Origin: Candidatus Poribacteria bacterium
GTDB taxonomy: Bacteria; Poribacteria; WGA-4E; WGA-3G
Direction of reading: 5' to 3'
NCBI GenBank assembly: GCA_009841255.1
Contig: VXMD01000026.1
Coordinates: 153,787-217,786, forward strand
Length of the DNA stretch: 64,000 nt
In this document: positions 1 to 8,795 of the stretch, in pieces
Layout of the letters: the number at the start of each line of letters is the position of its first letter
Position numbering within the stretch: the stretch's first letter is position 1
Translations under genes and position numbers: made by a program
The notes under the pieces: model-generated
Databases searched by the model: none
Told to the model about the DNA's origin: nothing
Seen by the model: the letters and a program-made list of their open reading frames with translations, nothing else

Positions 1-1
1 C

Positions 2-1075
2 GCAGTATTATATGAAACGGACACACACTTAAAGATTGAAGAGTTCGATTTACCGCGTCCACGTGCGAATCAGGTCCGGGTACGATTGGTTGCTAGTGGC
101 GTTTGCCACTCTGACTGGCACGTCGTTAAGGGCGATTGGCCCTTCGTCAGGCTACCTGTTATTCTTGGACATGAAGGGGCTGGTGTCGTAGAAGAGATCG
201 GAAGTGATGTGACGCAAGTCCAGGTCGGCGATCATGTTATTCTGTCGTGGAAACGGAATTGTGGATTCTGCGAGATGTGTCAGAAGGGGTATCCGAATTT
301 GTGTGCACTTCCTTCTGATGGGTCAGGCAGACCGGCTATAAGATCGAGTGGACAAGAGATCGATCAGATGTCGGGATTGGGGACCTTCGGTACTGAAACA
401 CTTGTCCCGCAGGACGCAGTTGTTCCGATTGATAAGGATATGCCGTTTGCACAAGCCGCGCTCATCGGGTGTGGCGTGATGACCGGTGTCGGTGCGGCTA
501 TCAATACGGCAGAAGTTGCGCCCGGCAGTTCAGTCGCTGTCTTTGGATGCGGTGGCGTTGGACTTAATTGCATACAGGGTGCCGCGATCTCTGGGGGTGA
601 ACCCATTATTGCTGTTGATGTACTCGACAACAAACTTGAACTTGGCAAGCAGTTTGGAGCGACGCACACGGTTAACGCCTCCGAAGTAGACGCTGTGGAG
701 CGGATTAAGGAGATTACCGATGGACGCGGTGTTCACTATGCTTTTGAGGCAATCGGGTTGATCGGTGCCACGTTCCGACAGGCAATCCTCTGTACGCGGA
801 GTAGAGGCGTAACGGTGTTTGTCGGGCATGCCCCGGAGAACACGCCTGTGGAATTCGATGCACGGATGCTAATAGCTGAAAAAACGGTTATCGGTTCAAT
901 GTATGGAACTGCGCGCCCGCATGTGGATTTCCCGCGGTTGGTTTCACTCTATAAAGCCGGACAACTTAAACTGGACGAACTCGTCACACGCACCTATCCG
1001 TTAGAAGGAATCAACGATGCATTCGAGGCTTTGGCAAGGGGTGAAGTCGCACGGAGCGTTCTTGATTTAACCTAA
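2..1075 (+). CDS. Zn-dependent alcohol dehydrogenase (MDR family), 5'-truncated by window edge
   Basis: Medium-chain dehydrogenase that oxidises an alcohol to an aldehyde or ketone with NAD(P). The frame is open to base 2 with no start, so the first few residues lie outside the window; 357 residues are visible against about 370 for the family. Seen: catalytic zinc ligands in GVCHSD, GHEGAG and the later IGCGVMTG; a structural-zinc loop with four cysteines (CGFCEMCQKGYPNLC); the Rossmann motif GCGGVG; and an Asp after the second strand (AVDVLD) that suggests NAD rather than NADP. The pattern is closest to class III-type or AdhC-like enzymes. The substrate cannot be told. No operon partner is visible; the next gene is convergent. 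Confidence 0.9.
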   Translation, partial: AVLYETDTHLKIEEFDLPRPRANQVRVRLVASGVCHSDWHVVKGDWPFVRLPVILGHEGAGVVEEIGSDVTQVQVGDHVILSWKRNCGFCEMCQKGYPNLCALPSDGSGRPAIRSSGQEIDQMSGLGTFGTETLVPQDAVVPIDKDMPFAQAALIGCGVMTGVGAAINTAEVAPGSSVAVFGCGGVGLNCIQGAAISGGEPIIAVDVLDNKLELGKQFGATHTVNASEVDAVERIKEITDGRGVHYAFEAIGLIGATFRQAILCTRSRGVTVFVGHAPENTPVEFDARMLIAEKTVIGSMYGTARPHVDFPRLVSLYKAGQLKLDELVTRTYPLEGINDAFEALARGEVARSVLDLT

Positions 1076-1168
1076 GGTGTTTCATACATGCTGGATTGAT
1101 TTCAAAGAGTCTGTTCATTTATGTGCTAAAGCCTTATGTCGGACTCATGTTAGATTGATTTATTGAGT

Positions 1169-1753
1169 CTAATCCTCTGATTCATCATCTTCAAAACGTT
1201 TTAGGTATTCAATAGCTGTCTCCAAAATCGCAATATCGTCTTTGAATCTACCCAAACCGGTATTACAACTGTCGCAGATCCATTCGCGTCCTGATCCTGT
1301 GTCATGGTCGTGATCAGCAACGATCTTTGCAGTTACGTCCACGATTGTCCGTTTCTCACAGATGGGGCATATAAAGACGGTTTGATCTGATGGTCGATTC
1401 GCGTTCATCCTCCTACGCTCTGGTGTTGGCATTCTTTCTCCGTCAATAACTTTCCGACAGTCTTTACAACTTGGGCGTGTGGTAGGTCTTCCGCTGGCAT
1501 TCGTCTGATTTCTGTCAAACTCTTCTTTTGGTTTGAGAATGTGACAGACATTGCAAATTTTGACCGAGTACTCCTCTCCTGTTTCACCAACATTTATAAC
1601 TTGAAGAGAATTAAATGGTGCTATTACTACCTCATTTCTCCCAATGAAGTAGACCTGCACACCTTTTTCGCAAATTGAATTGATTATCCCAACGGAATTT
1701 ATGATAATTCCATTGATAGGTCGCGTCGCAATGACAAAATCATCTGGTTTCAT
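1169..1753 (-). CDS. Hpy99I/endonuclease VII-like type II restriction endonuclease
   Basis: Putative beta-beta-alpha-metal (HNH-type) restriction nuclease of 194 residues. An N-terminal beta-rich part (about 1-65) is followed by two zinc-binding repeats: C67/C70 with C96/C99, then C129/C132 with C160/C163. The second repeat holds the likely active site, D147-H148 (in ADHDHD) and N164 directly after the last cysteine, the arrangement of T4 endonuclease VII and of R.Hpy99I. From memory, Hpy99I has the same order (beta barrel, then two zinc repeats), a length near 190 and catalytic D148, H149 and N165, so both architecture and numbering agree. It overlaps the methyltransferase stop by 4 bp, as expected of an R-M pair. 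CGWCG specificity would be inference from Hpy99I only. Confidence 0.8.
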   Translation of the reverse strand: MKPDDFVIATRPINGIIINSVGIINSICEKGVQVYFIGRNEVVIAPFNSLQVINVGETGEEYSVKICNVCHILKPKEEFDRNQTNASGRPTTRPSCKDCRKVIDGERMPTPERRRMNANRPSDQTVFICPICEKRTIVDVTAKIVADHDHDTGSGREWICDSCNTGLGRFKDDIAILETAIEYLKRFEDDESED

Positions 1754-2529
1754 AATAGGCTCAAATTTAGTGCTTCTATACGTTCTTTTGCGATCGTAAT
1801 ATACTCCTCGGAAATATCAACACCAATAAATCTACGTCTGTGTATAAGTGCCATTTTTCCTGTTGTGCCGCTTCCACACATGGGGTCAAACACAAGATCT
1901 TCTGGATTTGTCCAAGACAAAATATGCTCTTCCGCTAATTTTTCGGGAAAAACAGCTGGGTGTTCAAAGGCAATTTTATCGGTAGTCGTCCCTCCATAAC
2001 CCACAGCATAAGACCAGATGTTAGTACGGGTCTTTTCCTTCTTTAATTCCTTGAGTGCCTTTTTGTTTACGCCATCGGACTTTTTGTTGTGAACAAGCAT
2101 TTCGGGTCCATGTCTGACTGTTTTGGTTTTCAATGGATTGAAGGTATTCGGTTTCCCTCGCGACAGAACGAACATAAACTCGTAGCAGTTTGTGTAAGCG
2201 TTACTTCGCATAAAGGGTGTATTCTTTTTTTGATAGATCATGACATCGTGCATCTGAAAACCTATGTCTTGAAAGAATAACCCTTGCCTAAAACTAGTGA
2301 GCGTACGTCCACCATTAATTTTATCGCCTACCACCCAGACAACGATTCCGCCCGGCTTTGTTACTCGATACAGCTGGCTTGCGATATTCTCAAAGTCAAA
2401 CGAATAGCCTCTATAATCCCGTAGATTATCATAAGGCGGAGAGGTCACGGTCAAGTCAACAACTCCCTCATCCATGCGACTCATAAACTCGACACAATCT
2501 GCAACAAAAAAACCGTCCTTTATTGCCAT
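1750..2529 (-). CDS. DNA methyltransferase of the Hpy99I-like R-M system (beta class, TSPPY)
   Basis: SAM-dependent DNA amino-methyltransferase of 259 residues that should protect host DNA from the overlapping nuclease. Catalytic motif IV (VTSPPYDN, near residue 30) comes before the SAM-binding motif I (FDPMCGSGTTGK, near residue 220), which is the beta-class order. SPPY is common in N4-cytosine enzymes but does not settle the target base. I chose the second ATG (2529) because GGAG lies seven bases ahead; an ATG at 2541 would add four residues. The surroundings are AT-rich compared with the metabolic genes nearby, consistent with horizontal acquisition. Confidence 0.85.
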   Translation of the reverse strand: MAIKDGFFVADCVEFMSRMDEGVVDLTVTSPPYDNLRDYRGYSFDFENIASQLYRVTKPGGIVVWVVGDKINGGRTLTSFRQGLFFQDIGFQMHDVMIYQKKNTPFMRSNAYTNCYEFMFVLSRGKPNTFNPLKTKTVRHGPEMLVHNKKSDGVNKKALKELKKEKTRTNIWSYAVGYGGTTTDKIAFEHPAVFPEKLAEEHILSWTNPEDLVFDPMCGSGTTGKMALIHRRRFIGVDISEEYITIAKERIEALNLSLL

Positions 2530-2631
2530 TTTTTTCTCCATAAAAATTGGATTGACATTTCATGGCGAGCAGTTTACAATAAAACCGCCGACATAAAATG
2601 ACAGATTTTACTCATCTCATTTAGTTGGTAT

Positions 2632-2651
2632 GGGGCGACCCACATCGCCCC
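2632..2651. repeat. Short GC-rich palindrome
   Basis: GGGGCGA and TCGCCCC arms around a 6-nt loop. It lies in the 259-bp gap between the methyltransferase and the next minus-strand gene. No good T-run follows on the minus strand, so it is more likely a dispersed palindrome than a terminator. It resembles the R3 palindromes near 55.1 and 56.2 kb. Confidence 0.4.
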
Positions 2652-2788
2652 GTTTCTCATATTTTACATCATCTTAGTTACTTTGTCCATAAAATTATTA
2701 TGGACTTGCTGAGGAAACGACTGAAGGTCTCTGATCTTCGTGAAGCCACCGAGCTGGTTTAAAAAGTGTAGCACAAAAGGGAGAACAA

Positions 2789-3790
2789 TCAAATTTCCCT
2801 TGACATCAACTTTCTGAGCTCGTCCGAAACTTTCAGATAAAATTCTGTTTTATCAATAATAAGCCCATGAACTCTAACGAGAAATCTGTATTCCTGCTGT
2901 TCCTGGTATGTCTCACGTTTCACAAATGGAATAATATTTGCACCATTTGCTTCGGGATCCTCTTTAACTACTTCTATGATCTCACTCTCATCCAAATAGA
3001 TAACTGGACCATGATCAACTAAAACAAGATATTCACCCATGCCCCTAGTCAGTTTTCTATGAAAAGAGCCAAGCGTATGCAAAATGGGGGCTTGAGAAAA
3101 GTCAATCTCTAAATCATTTTGTAAACTAATGTGCTTTCCGACATCACGCCCTAATTGCTCAGCAAACTCCGATGGTTTTTCTATTTTTGTCATAAAGTCG
3201 TAATCCAAAGACAGGTTTTTCATTTGCTTTTCTCGTAGGCAACTTAGGCCGGGGTCAATTGAAGTACAGTACATACAAAAATTATTAACCTCTATCCTAA
3301 AAGAGAAGGTCGTATTAGTTCTGAAAGAAAGCAAATTCTTAGTCAGAGATTTTTCGACTCTTTTGATCGCAGCCCTCTCCTCATCATTCCAATTACCGTG
3401 CTTTATATACGTAGATTCTAAATCATCTGCTATTAACTCCGAGTTTGTTTCCACTTCCAACTCACGGTAATAAAGAGGAGTAGCAAGTTTAAGAAAATCT
3501 GCTGATTTTGACGAGACAGGGGAATGCTCTGCCTTAGAATATTTGATTAACGTATCAGGTTTAGAATATGAATACTGAACGCCTGATATAATAGTTTGTA
3601 GATCCACAAAGCGGACTTGTACCGTGTATGATTGATCTTCGGTAGTGAAGGTAGACTCACACTTGTATCCGAGTGGTAGATCTGGTTGTATGGCTTGTTT
3701 TAAGATATGATCAACCTTCTTTTGCAGCAACTTTTGTCGATTAGGTTGTTGCATAATTTGCTCAAGCTCTGTGTATGATATGCTATTCAT
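2789..3790 (-). CDS. Hypothetical protein beside the R-M pair
   Basis: A soluble 333-residue protein that I do not recognise. No signal peptide or membrane segment is visible. It is rich in charged residues and has a central cysteine group (NNFCMYC, then SCLRE). The C-terminal part contains IPFVKRETYQEQQEYRFLV, a Lys-aromatic-Glu-Tyr-Arg-Phe pattern that recurs at the ends of several uncharacterised prophage- or defence-associated families; this is resemblance only. Codon and base composition are AT-rich like the adjacent restriction-modification genes, so it may belong to the same acquired island. An accessory defence role is inference from position. Confidence 0.6.
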   Translation of the reverse strand: MNSISYTELEQIMQQPNRQKLLQKKVDHILKQAIQPDLPLGYKCESTFTTEDQSYTVQVRFVDLQTIISGVQYSYSKPDTLIKYSKAEHSPVSSKSADFLKLATPLYYRELEVETNSELIADDLESTYIKHGNWNDEERAAIKRVEKSLTKNLLSFRTNTTFSFRIEVNNFCMYCTSIDPGLSCLREKQMKNLSLDYDFMTKIEKPSEFAEQLGRDVGKHISLQNDLEIDFSQAPILHTLGSFHRKLTRGMGEYLVLVDHGPVIYLDESEIIEVVKEDPEANGANIIPFVKRETYQEQQEYRFLVRVHGLIIDKTEFYLKVSDELRKLMSREI

Positions 3791-3942
3791 AAAGATACCT
3801 CTCGCCTTGTTGAATTAGGTCATAACTACCTAAACAACTGCCAAGTGCCTCACGTATGACACCGGATCTATAACAAATCAGCCTACATGCTTTCATGTGT
3901 ATGAATATTATTTTACCAGTCGTCCCACTACGGCATCAGCAA

Positions 3943-4761
3943 TTATGCCAGAATACGCTCCATACGCTCGCGAATCCACGCCTTGTGCTCAGAGTGCGTG
4001 TGGATGTAGAAGGTGCCATTCTGGATAGCATTATAGACATGCTCTGCCACTTCCGCGGGGGACAATCCCGCCTCCATCTCGGCGCGGGCGTTTCGTGAAC
4101 CGCCGATAACGAGTTCTTGTAGATGCTTTTTCTCTGCTGGATTTTGTAATGCAACCGGACGGTTGCGAGCTGCGTCCAGGATCCCTGTGCGCACCCATCC
4201 GGGACACAGCACATGCACCTGGATATTAGCCTCTTTCTGTGTCAATTCAGCGGCGAGGGTCTCTGAAAGCACGACGACACCGTGCTTGCTCACCTTATAG
4301 ATGCCTTCGCCACTGCCGCCCACCAGACCTAAGATAGAAGCCGTGTTCACAATATGACATTCGTCCCCTTGTGCAAGCATACGGGGGACGAATGCTCGGA
4401 TGCCATGGATAACGCCCCACAAGTTAACACCTAACACCCACTCCCAGTCGGCAAGGGTATGCTCCCAGACAGGACGGCTACAGACGACCCCCGCATTATT
4501 GCAGAGAATATGCACCGCACCAAAAACGTCTAACGTCCGCTCAGCAAGATTTTCAATCTCTGTTGCGTTTGAGACATCCGTCCTGACGGTAAGGATCTGC
4601 GCCCCTTTAGCCTGTAGGTCCGCTTTAAGTTGAGCTAACGGCTTCTCTTCAATGTCGGCGAGGACGACTTTCATACCCTCCGCGGCGAACCGTTCTGCAA
4701 GTCCTCGTCCAATACCGTTCGCCGCACCCGTAATAACAGCAACCTTTTGCATGACGTTCAA
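3943..4761 (-). CDS. SDR family NAD(P)-dependent oxidoreductase
   Basis: Short-chain dehydrogenase/reductase of 272 residues. Cofactor motif TGAANGIG lies near residue 11, an acidic Asp after the second strand (VLADIEE) favours NAD, NNAG is near residue 90, and the catalytic Ser (NTASILG) and Tyr-Lys (YKVSK) are present, so all active-site residues are intact. The C-terminal region is longer than in minimal SDRs. The substrate is unknown. It stands alone on the minus strand; upstream lies repeat R1a and then the DUF169 gene. Confidence 0.9.
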   Translation of the reverse strand: MNVMQKVAVITGAANGIGRGLAERFAAEGMKVVLADIEEKPLAQLKADLQAKGAQILTVRTDVSNATEIENLAERTLDVFGAVHILCNNAGVVCSRPVWEHTLADWEWVLGVNLWGVIHGIRAFVPRMLAQGDECHIVNTASILGLVGGSGEGIYKVSKHGVVVLSETLAAELTQKEANIQVHVLCPGWVRTGILDAARNRPVALQNPAEKKHLQELVIGGSRNARAEMEAGLSPAEVAEHVYNAIQNGTFYIHTHSEHKAWIRERMERILA

Positions 4762-4787
4762 TCTCCGATTAAATCAGCAACGAAACC

Positions 4788-4876
4788 GTAGCCCGTAACG
4801 TAGTGGAGGGCGGTTTTAAGAAACGCGCGCAATCGTCTTAACTCACGCTGTTCCTCCGAAAGGTAAGTTTAAAAGA
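4788..4876 (+). repeat. Dispersed repeat R1, copy a
   Basis: Begins GTAGCCCGTAACGTAGTGGA and ends with a CCGAAAGGTAAGTTTAAAA version of the family end. The last 34 bases lie inside the 3' end of the DUF169 coding region, so the repeat contributes that protein's final residues or has replaced its original end. Confidence 0.7.
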
Positions 4877-5547
4877 CGTTGCTGATGGTATTCCTCTAAC
4901 GCTTGATTCGCATTCACAATCGTTTCCAACTTTTCAACGAGCGCGTCGATGTGTGTGCCGGGGAAAGCGAAATAGAAGTCATCGTCAGAGAGCGCCGTAT
5001 AGACGCGGTTGCCGATACATCCCAAACTACTGACGCTCCGTCCGCCTTGTATGACGGCAGGAATAGCGGCACACGTCGGGCGTCCCATAACTCCATTTTC
5101 ATTTCCAATCCCCGCAGCGGTCGCGGCTTCCGCTAAGAGCATCATCTGTTTCGGTGTACCCGAAATGATGACGACATCCGGCGTGCCTATCGCATCGGAT
5201 AGGGGGGCATAGACTGCATTTTTGAACGGGGTTTCGCGTGTTGGGATACCCGGGACTTCTTCCATAGTGATGTAGCCGAGTTCCCCCATCAGTCCGAGCG
5301 TGTTTTCGAGTTCCTTCATCTGGGCATCTGGTAACGCAACGTTATGTGTGTAGCATCCTATCGGGCAGTTGTAATGGTCGGACGCTTCGGTATAGAAGGT
5401 TTTGCCTTCCGCGGCGCGTCGCCAATAGGTGCAACCGGAGGCTTCGACCTTTTCGACACGGGAAACGTCCTCTGGTTGTGCATCGTGAAATGTTACCGCG
5501 ACAGGGGTAGTTTCCAGATTGAGTAGTTCTTGTAATTGTTCTGACAT
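4843..5547 (-). CDS. DUF169 family protein
   Basis: A soluble protein of 234 residues. The conserved features of DUF169 are seen: an N-terminal LETTPVAVTF-like start, cysteines in ASGCTYWRRA and NCPIGCYTHN, the later GRPTCAAIP and a glycine/cysteine segment SSLGCIGNR. The biochemical role of the family is not established; the conserved cysteines suggest a metal or cofactor site. The start at 5547 is preceded by an AAGGA about 11 bases upstream that is part of an R1 repeat, and a second R1 copy in the opposite orientation overlaps its 3' end. It lies between the SDR and the radical SAM gene but is spaced as a separate transcription unit. Confidence 0.8.
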   Translation of the reverse strand: MSEQLQELLNLETTPVAVTFHDAQPEDVSRVEKVEASGCTYWRRAAEGKTFYTEASDHYNCPIGCYTHNVALPDAQMKELENTLGLMGELGYITMEEVPGIPTRETPFKNAVYAPLSDAIGTPDVVIISGTPKQMMLLAEAATAAGIGNENGVMGRPTCAAIPAVIQGGRSVSSLGCIGNRVYTALSDDDFYFAFPGTHIDALVEKLETIVNANQALEEYHQQRLLNLPFGGTA

Positions 5548-5548
5548 T

Positions 5549-5660
5549 TTTTTTACATTCCTTGCGGTTCGGTTAGATGAAATTTGGTATGAACGCCTTT
5601 CTCCGTATAGCCAGTCCGCCCGCCCCTTCCCAGTAACGGGTGGGGACCCCGGTTGGACTT
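5549..5660 (-). repeat. Dispersed repeat R1, copy b
   Basis: On the minus strand the copy runs from a diverged CCCGTTACT...GGGCGG segment through TACGGAGAAAGGCG to CCGAACCGCAAGGAATG and an A-run that abuts the DUF169 start codon. The repeat end therefore supplies that gene's Shine-Dalgarno-like AAGGA. Confidence 0.65.
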
Positions 5661-5711
5661 ACACATTTTGGCTAATACAATATTGTGACATTCATTGCTA
5701 CGAAGCACAAG

Positions 5712-5732
5712 CCCCACGCTTTAGCGTGTGGG
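5712..5732. repeat. Hairpin downstream of the radical SAM gene
   Basis: CCCACGCT and AGCGTGTGGG form a strong stem with a very short loop. It could end the minus-strand radical SAM transcript, although no T-run follows. Similar hairpins occur at ends of IS200/IS605 elements, but no transposase or guide-like sequence is here. Confidence 0.4.
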
Positions 5733-5743
5733 TGCCTTGACTC

Positions 5744-7147
5744 CTAAACGTGTATTGGGGCGAACTGCCCATCAGTAGGTTCCGCTCAGCAGAACCACGC
5801 TTCGGTGAGCCGTGGTGCCGGTAGATGTGCTTCTTTCCTCTGCTTCGGTGGAGGGTGTCCGTGCATATCTGCAGCGAGTGTCCAGATCCGATAAAAGGTT
5901 TCCAGTGCATCCACACCGGCGCGCGCGTCGTTTTCAACGAGGGCGTTAACCGTTTTATGGAGTTCGTCCATTCGTGCATCGGGATGCACCCACGTATAAC
6001 TGAAGGAGGCTTCGTCAAGTACCAGTGAAAGTGCTTTCGTTTCGGGACGGTTGAGTAGATAGGATCCGGGCGGGATTAGCAACCGAACGGCGTACTGCAC
6101 CGGGTCAACGTGATACACAAGACCGTGCGTCTCAATAAACTGAAGGAGGTCGAGATAGTCGTCCAAGGTCGTCCACGGCGTGAACGGCACCCATGTGGGA
6201 CGCAAGGCGATTCCAGTTCCATGAACGATATCAAGTGCGTCCGCTACATCGGCGCGTGTGTGATGCTTTTCCAAAATCGTCAGTACCTGTTCGTTCAGCG
6301 TTTCGACGGCAGAGATGACGAACCGACATCCGAGTTGCGCGAATTCTCGGAAGTGTTCTCTATTTTTCAGGATGTGCTCAATCTTGGTGGTGAAGTCGAA
6401 GGTGAGGCTTGGGAAAGACTCATGCATTGCCCGGAGGATGCGGAGTCCGTGCATCGGACCGTTGAGAAAATCTGGGTCGCCGAACGTAATATGTGTCGCA
6501 CCTTCCACGACCTGTTCCCCTATTTCGGCGAGGACGGTGTCGCGCTGCACAGCGAAAAACTTACCGTTATAGACTGGGGGGATGGGGCAGTGTGTGCAGA
6601 GATGCTTGCACCCGTGCGTCGTTTCCGTATAGCCGACGGTTCGCACCTCATCTTTGTCCTCAAATTGGGCGTACGTCTCCAGTGGTGGTAATTCCGCAAG
6701 GAAATCGGATTCCTGGACCTCGGATTGTTCTTCCTTCGCGAGGGATTCCGCCAACGCGACAAGTTGCGTTGAATCTGTACCTGCGATACAAAAATCGACA
6801 CCGTGTGAAAGCAGATAGTCGGTGTTGAGCGTTGCGTAAAGCCCGTACATGCATATTTTATAGGATGTTCCCTGCTTGAGTTGACGGATACGATCAAGCA
6901 GATGAACCCCCAGTCGCAAAGCGGTGTGCATCGGGACGGATATACCAATGAAGCGGGCGCGCGCAATCTTTTCAACGTCCGCGGGTTCGACTGCAATATC
7001 AATCGCATCGGGCGCGAATCCTGCGGTTTCAAGAGCGCGCAGTGGACGGGTGAGTCCGATCGGTCGGTGCCCAAGTTCGTAGCAAGAGATCAAGAGAACT
7101 GCGCCAGGGGCACGTATCGCTGAGGTGATTTGCGCCTGCATTTCCAT
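5744..7147 (-). CDS. B12-binding/radical SAM protein with CUAEP tail; probable selenoprotein with in-frame UGA
   Basis: Radical SAM enzyme with an N-terminal B12-binding-like Rossmann domain (about 1-140) and the 4Fe-4S motif CKHLCTHC at C180/C184/C187. Conventional reading stops at a UGA (5786-5788) directly after LTEAWFC. Read as selenocysteine, the frame continues Sec-AEPTDGQFAPIHV to a TAG at 5744-5746, giving 467 residues. From memory, a radical SAM family is defined by a CUAEP or CCAEP tail after an EPWF-like motif, and this sequence matches it exactly. A small hairpin follows the UGA where a bacterial SECIS would lie. The arsinothricin enzyme ArsL is, as I recall, a relative; the reaction here is unknown. 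Selenocysteine machinery would have to be encoded elsewhere in the genome. Confidence 0.8.
5762..5782 (-). promoter_or_regulatory. Candidate bacterial SECIS-like hairpin after the UGA codon
   Basis: Starting four bases after the UGA on the minus strand, GAAC pairs with GTTC around a 13-nt segment in which CT can pair with GG, leaving a small apical loop that contains G. Position and size are compatible with a bacterial SECIS element, but the stem is short and no folding was run. Confidence 0.4.
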
Positions 7148-7339
7148 GTTAAATAGGATAGCACGTCATCAGAGAATTGGCAATATAATTCAATTGCACC
7201 AGAGTATAGTCAGACACGATATTCTGCTAAACGCTTGGAAAGTGCATCCAAGTGGGTATATAGATGAGGGTTGTATTATCGTTTGAGGGTTGAAAAGAAG
7301 CAAGTTCCACGCCGCAAGATGTGAAAACGGAAACAACAA

Positions 7340-8794
7340 GTGATTTGGACGCTGATTCGACATGAACTTTTAACCAATTTAATGACGTTCCGATTTTTGG
7401 TGACCTTGATTTCGTGTTTGCTACTTGTGCTCGCCGGCAGCATTGTCTTAACAGACAACTATGAACGGAGACTTTCGAGTTACAACGCCGCAGTCCAAGA
7501 ACACCAGGAGCGGGTTGCTCGTGCAGAAACCTACTCAGATTTTACACCTTTTCTCGATAGAGCGCCGAACCCGCTGAGTCTCTTCAATCAAGGACTTGAC
7601 AAGCGTGCGGGAAATTCTATCCAGATTCGCCTTGGAGAGGTACCCTTCTTATGGGCGGATGTTTACCGCAGTACCGGCTTCAATAATCCGTTCCGACATC
7701 TCCTTGCGGATATAGATCTGATTTCTATCTTCCAAATCCTTTCAAGTCTCCTCGCCTTGGTGTTTGCTTACGACGCGATCGCTGGCGATCGCGAGAATGG
7801 TACGTTACGTCTAATCCTTGTCAATCCTGTGGGGCGCGGCTTGATTATATTGTCAAAGTATGTGGGTGCCATGTTATGCTTTACACTACCGTTGTTAATG
7901 AGTTTCCTGTTGACACTATTGCTGCAACTTCAATCCAATGCTATCCATTATGGTACCGACGATTTTCTTAGGATTGGCGGCATCTTCCTCACAACGGTCA
8001 TTTATACCTCCACGTTCTATCTCATCGGATTGCTGATCTCCAGCTTGATTCACCGCACGGCAACATCCCTTATTGTTTCAATGTTCATCTGGGTAGTGTT
8101 GACGTTACTCTATCCGAACGTGAGCCTATTTCTTGTGAACCGTTTTATGGATACGTCCGAGAGAATGGAGCAAACGCATCAACACATTGAACAACTTGCC
8201 GAGCGTTTCTATCGCGAGGAAGAGAAACTACAGAATCCCTTTGAGCACCTCGGACGGGGCTGGCATAGCAGTTACACCCATCGGAGTAAGACGATCGCAT
8301 CTATTCCGGTGGAAAGCGAGCCGGATGTCCCTGCCGTGAAAGCCTATTTTAAAACCTTAACAGCATTGCAGATGAACACAGCGAAGGCAGTCTGGCGGGT
8401 CCGAGAGCAAGCCTTTTCTGAAACGTATATCCGTAAATCGCTCACTGCCCGAAACGTCCTCCGATTTTCACCTACGGGTTTATATCAACTCTCAACTGCC
8501 GCATGGGCAGGCACAGATATCGCCAGAATGGAAGACTTCTTCAACGCAGGTCGGCAGTACAGAGAGACGCTCTTAGACTACTTCTACGACCAAAAGGCGT
8601 TCACTTCACGTCAATGGTTTGCGAGTGATAAAGCAGCTGTTCGATGGGAGGATATCCCTCGATTCTCGTATCACCCGCCAAGCGTCTTTGAAGAGGGTAG
8701 CAACCGCGCACTTCCAGACCTCGTCCTTCTTTTCCTGCTGAATCCTGTGCTGTTTATGACCGCTTTCAGTGTCTTCTGCCGACAGGAGATATGA
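7340..8794 (+). CDS. ABC-2 type transporter permease subunit (1)
   Basis: Inner-membrane permease of an ABC-2 exporter, 484 residues. One N-terminal membrane segment (about 15-37) is followed by a soluble region and a cluster of four or five segments (about 125-265), a long soluble loop and a last segment at 455-477. The motif YDAIAGDRENGTLRLIL after the second segment is the usual ABC-2 signature. The start is a GTG at 7340. It overlaps or abuts the next permease, with which it presumably forms a heterodimer. No ATP-binding subunit is encoded next to the pair, so the ATPase must come from elsewhere. Substrate unknown. Confidence 0.85.
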   Translation: MIWTLIRHELLTNLMTFRFLVTLISCLLLVLAGSIVLTDNYERRLSSYNAAVQEHQERVARAETYSDFTPFLDRAPNPLSLFNQGLDKRAGNSIQIRLGEVPFLWADVYRSTGFNNPFRHLLADIDLISIFQILSSLLALVFAYDAIAGDRENGTLRLILVNPVGRGLIILSKYVGAMLCFTLPLLMSFLLTLLLQLQSNAIHYGTDDFLRIGGIFLTTVIYTSTFYLIGLLISSLIHRTATSLIVSMFIWVVLTLLYPNVSLFLVNRFMDTSERMEQTHQHIEQLAERFYREEEKLQNPFEHLGRGWHSSYTHRSKTIASIPVESEPDVPAVKAYFKTLTALQMNTAKAVWRVREQAFSETYIRKSLTARNVLRFSPTGLYQLSTAAWAGTDIARMEDFFNAGRQYRETLLDYFYDQKAFTSRQWFASDKAAVRWEDIPRFSYHPPSVFEEGSNRALPDLVLLFLLNPVLFMTAFSVFCRQEI

Positions 8795-8795
8795 C

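Noticed and set aside
530-829. Antisense open frame inside the alcohol dehydrogenase gene
   Set aside because: Shadow of the real gene; no ribosome site or family similarity.
1076-1168. Possible terminator between the alcohol dehydrogenase and the restriction gene
   Set aside because: No stable stem with a T-run found on either strand.
4400-4633. Plus-strand open frame across the SDR gene
   Set aside because: Overlaps a strongly supported gene on the other strand and has no protein family features.
5712-5732. IS200/IS605-like end hairpin
   Set aside because: No transposase, TnpB or guide-like sequence nearby; a simple hairpin is enough to explain it.
7100-7147. Leaderless promoter for the radical SAM gene (TTGCCA, 17 bp, TATCCT)
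   Set aside because: The -10 box would lie about 7 bases from the ATG with a weak match; not strong enough to annotate.
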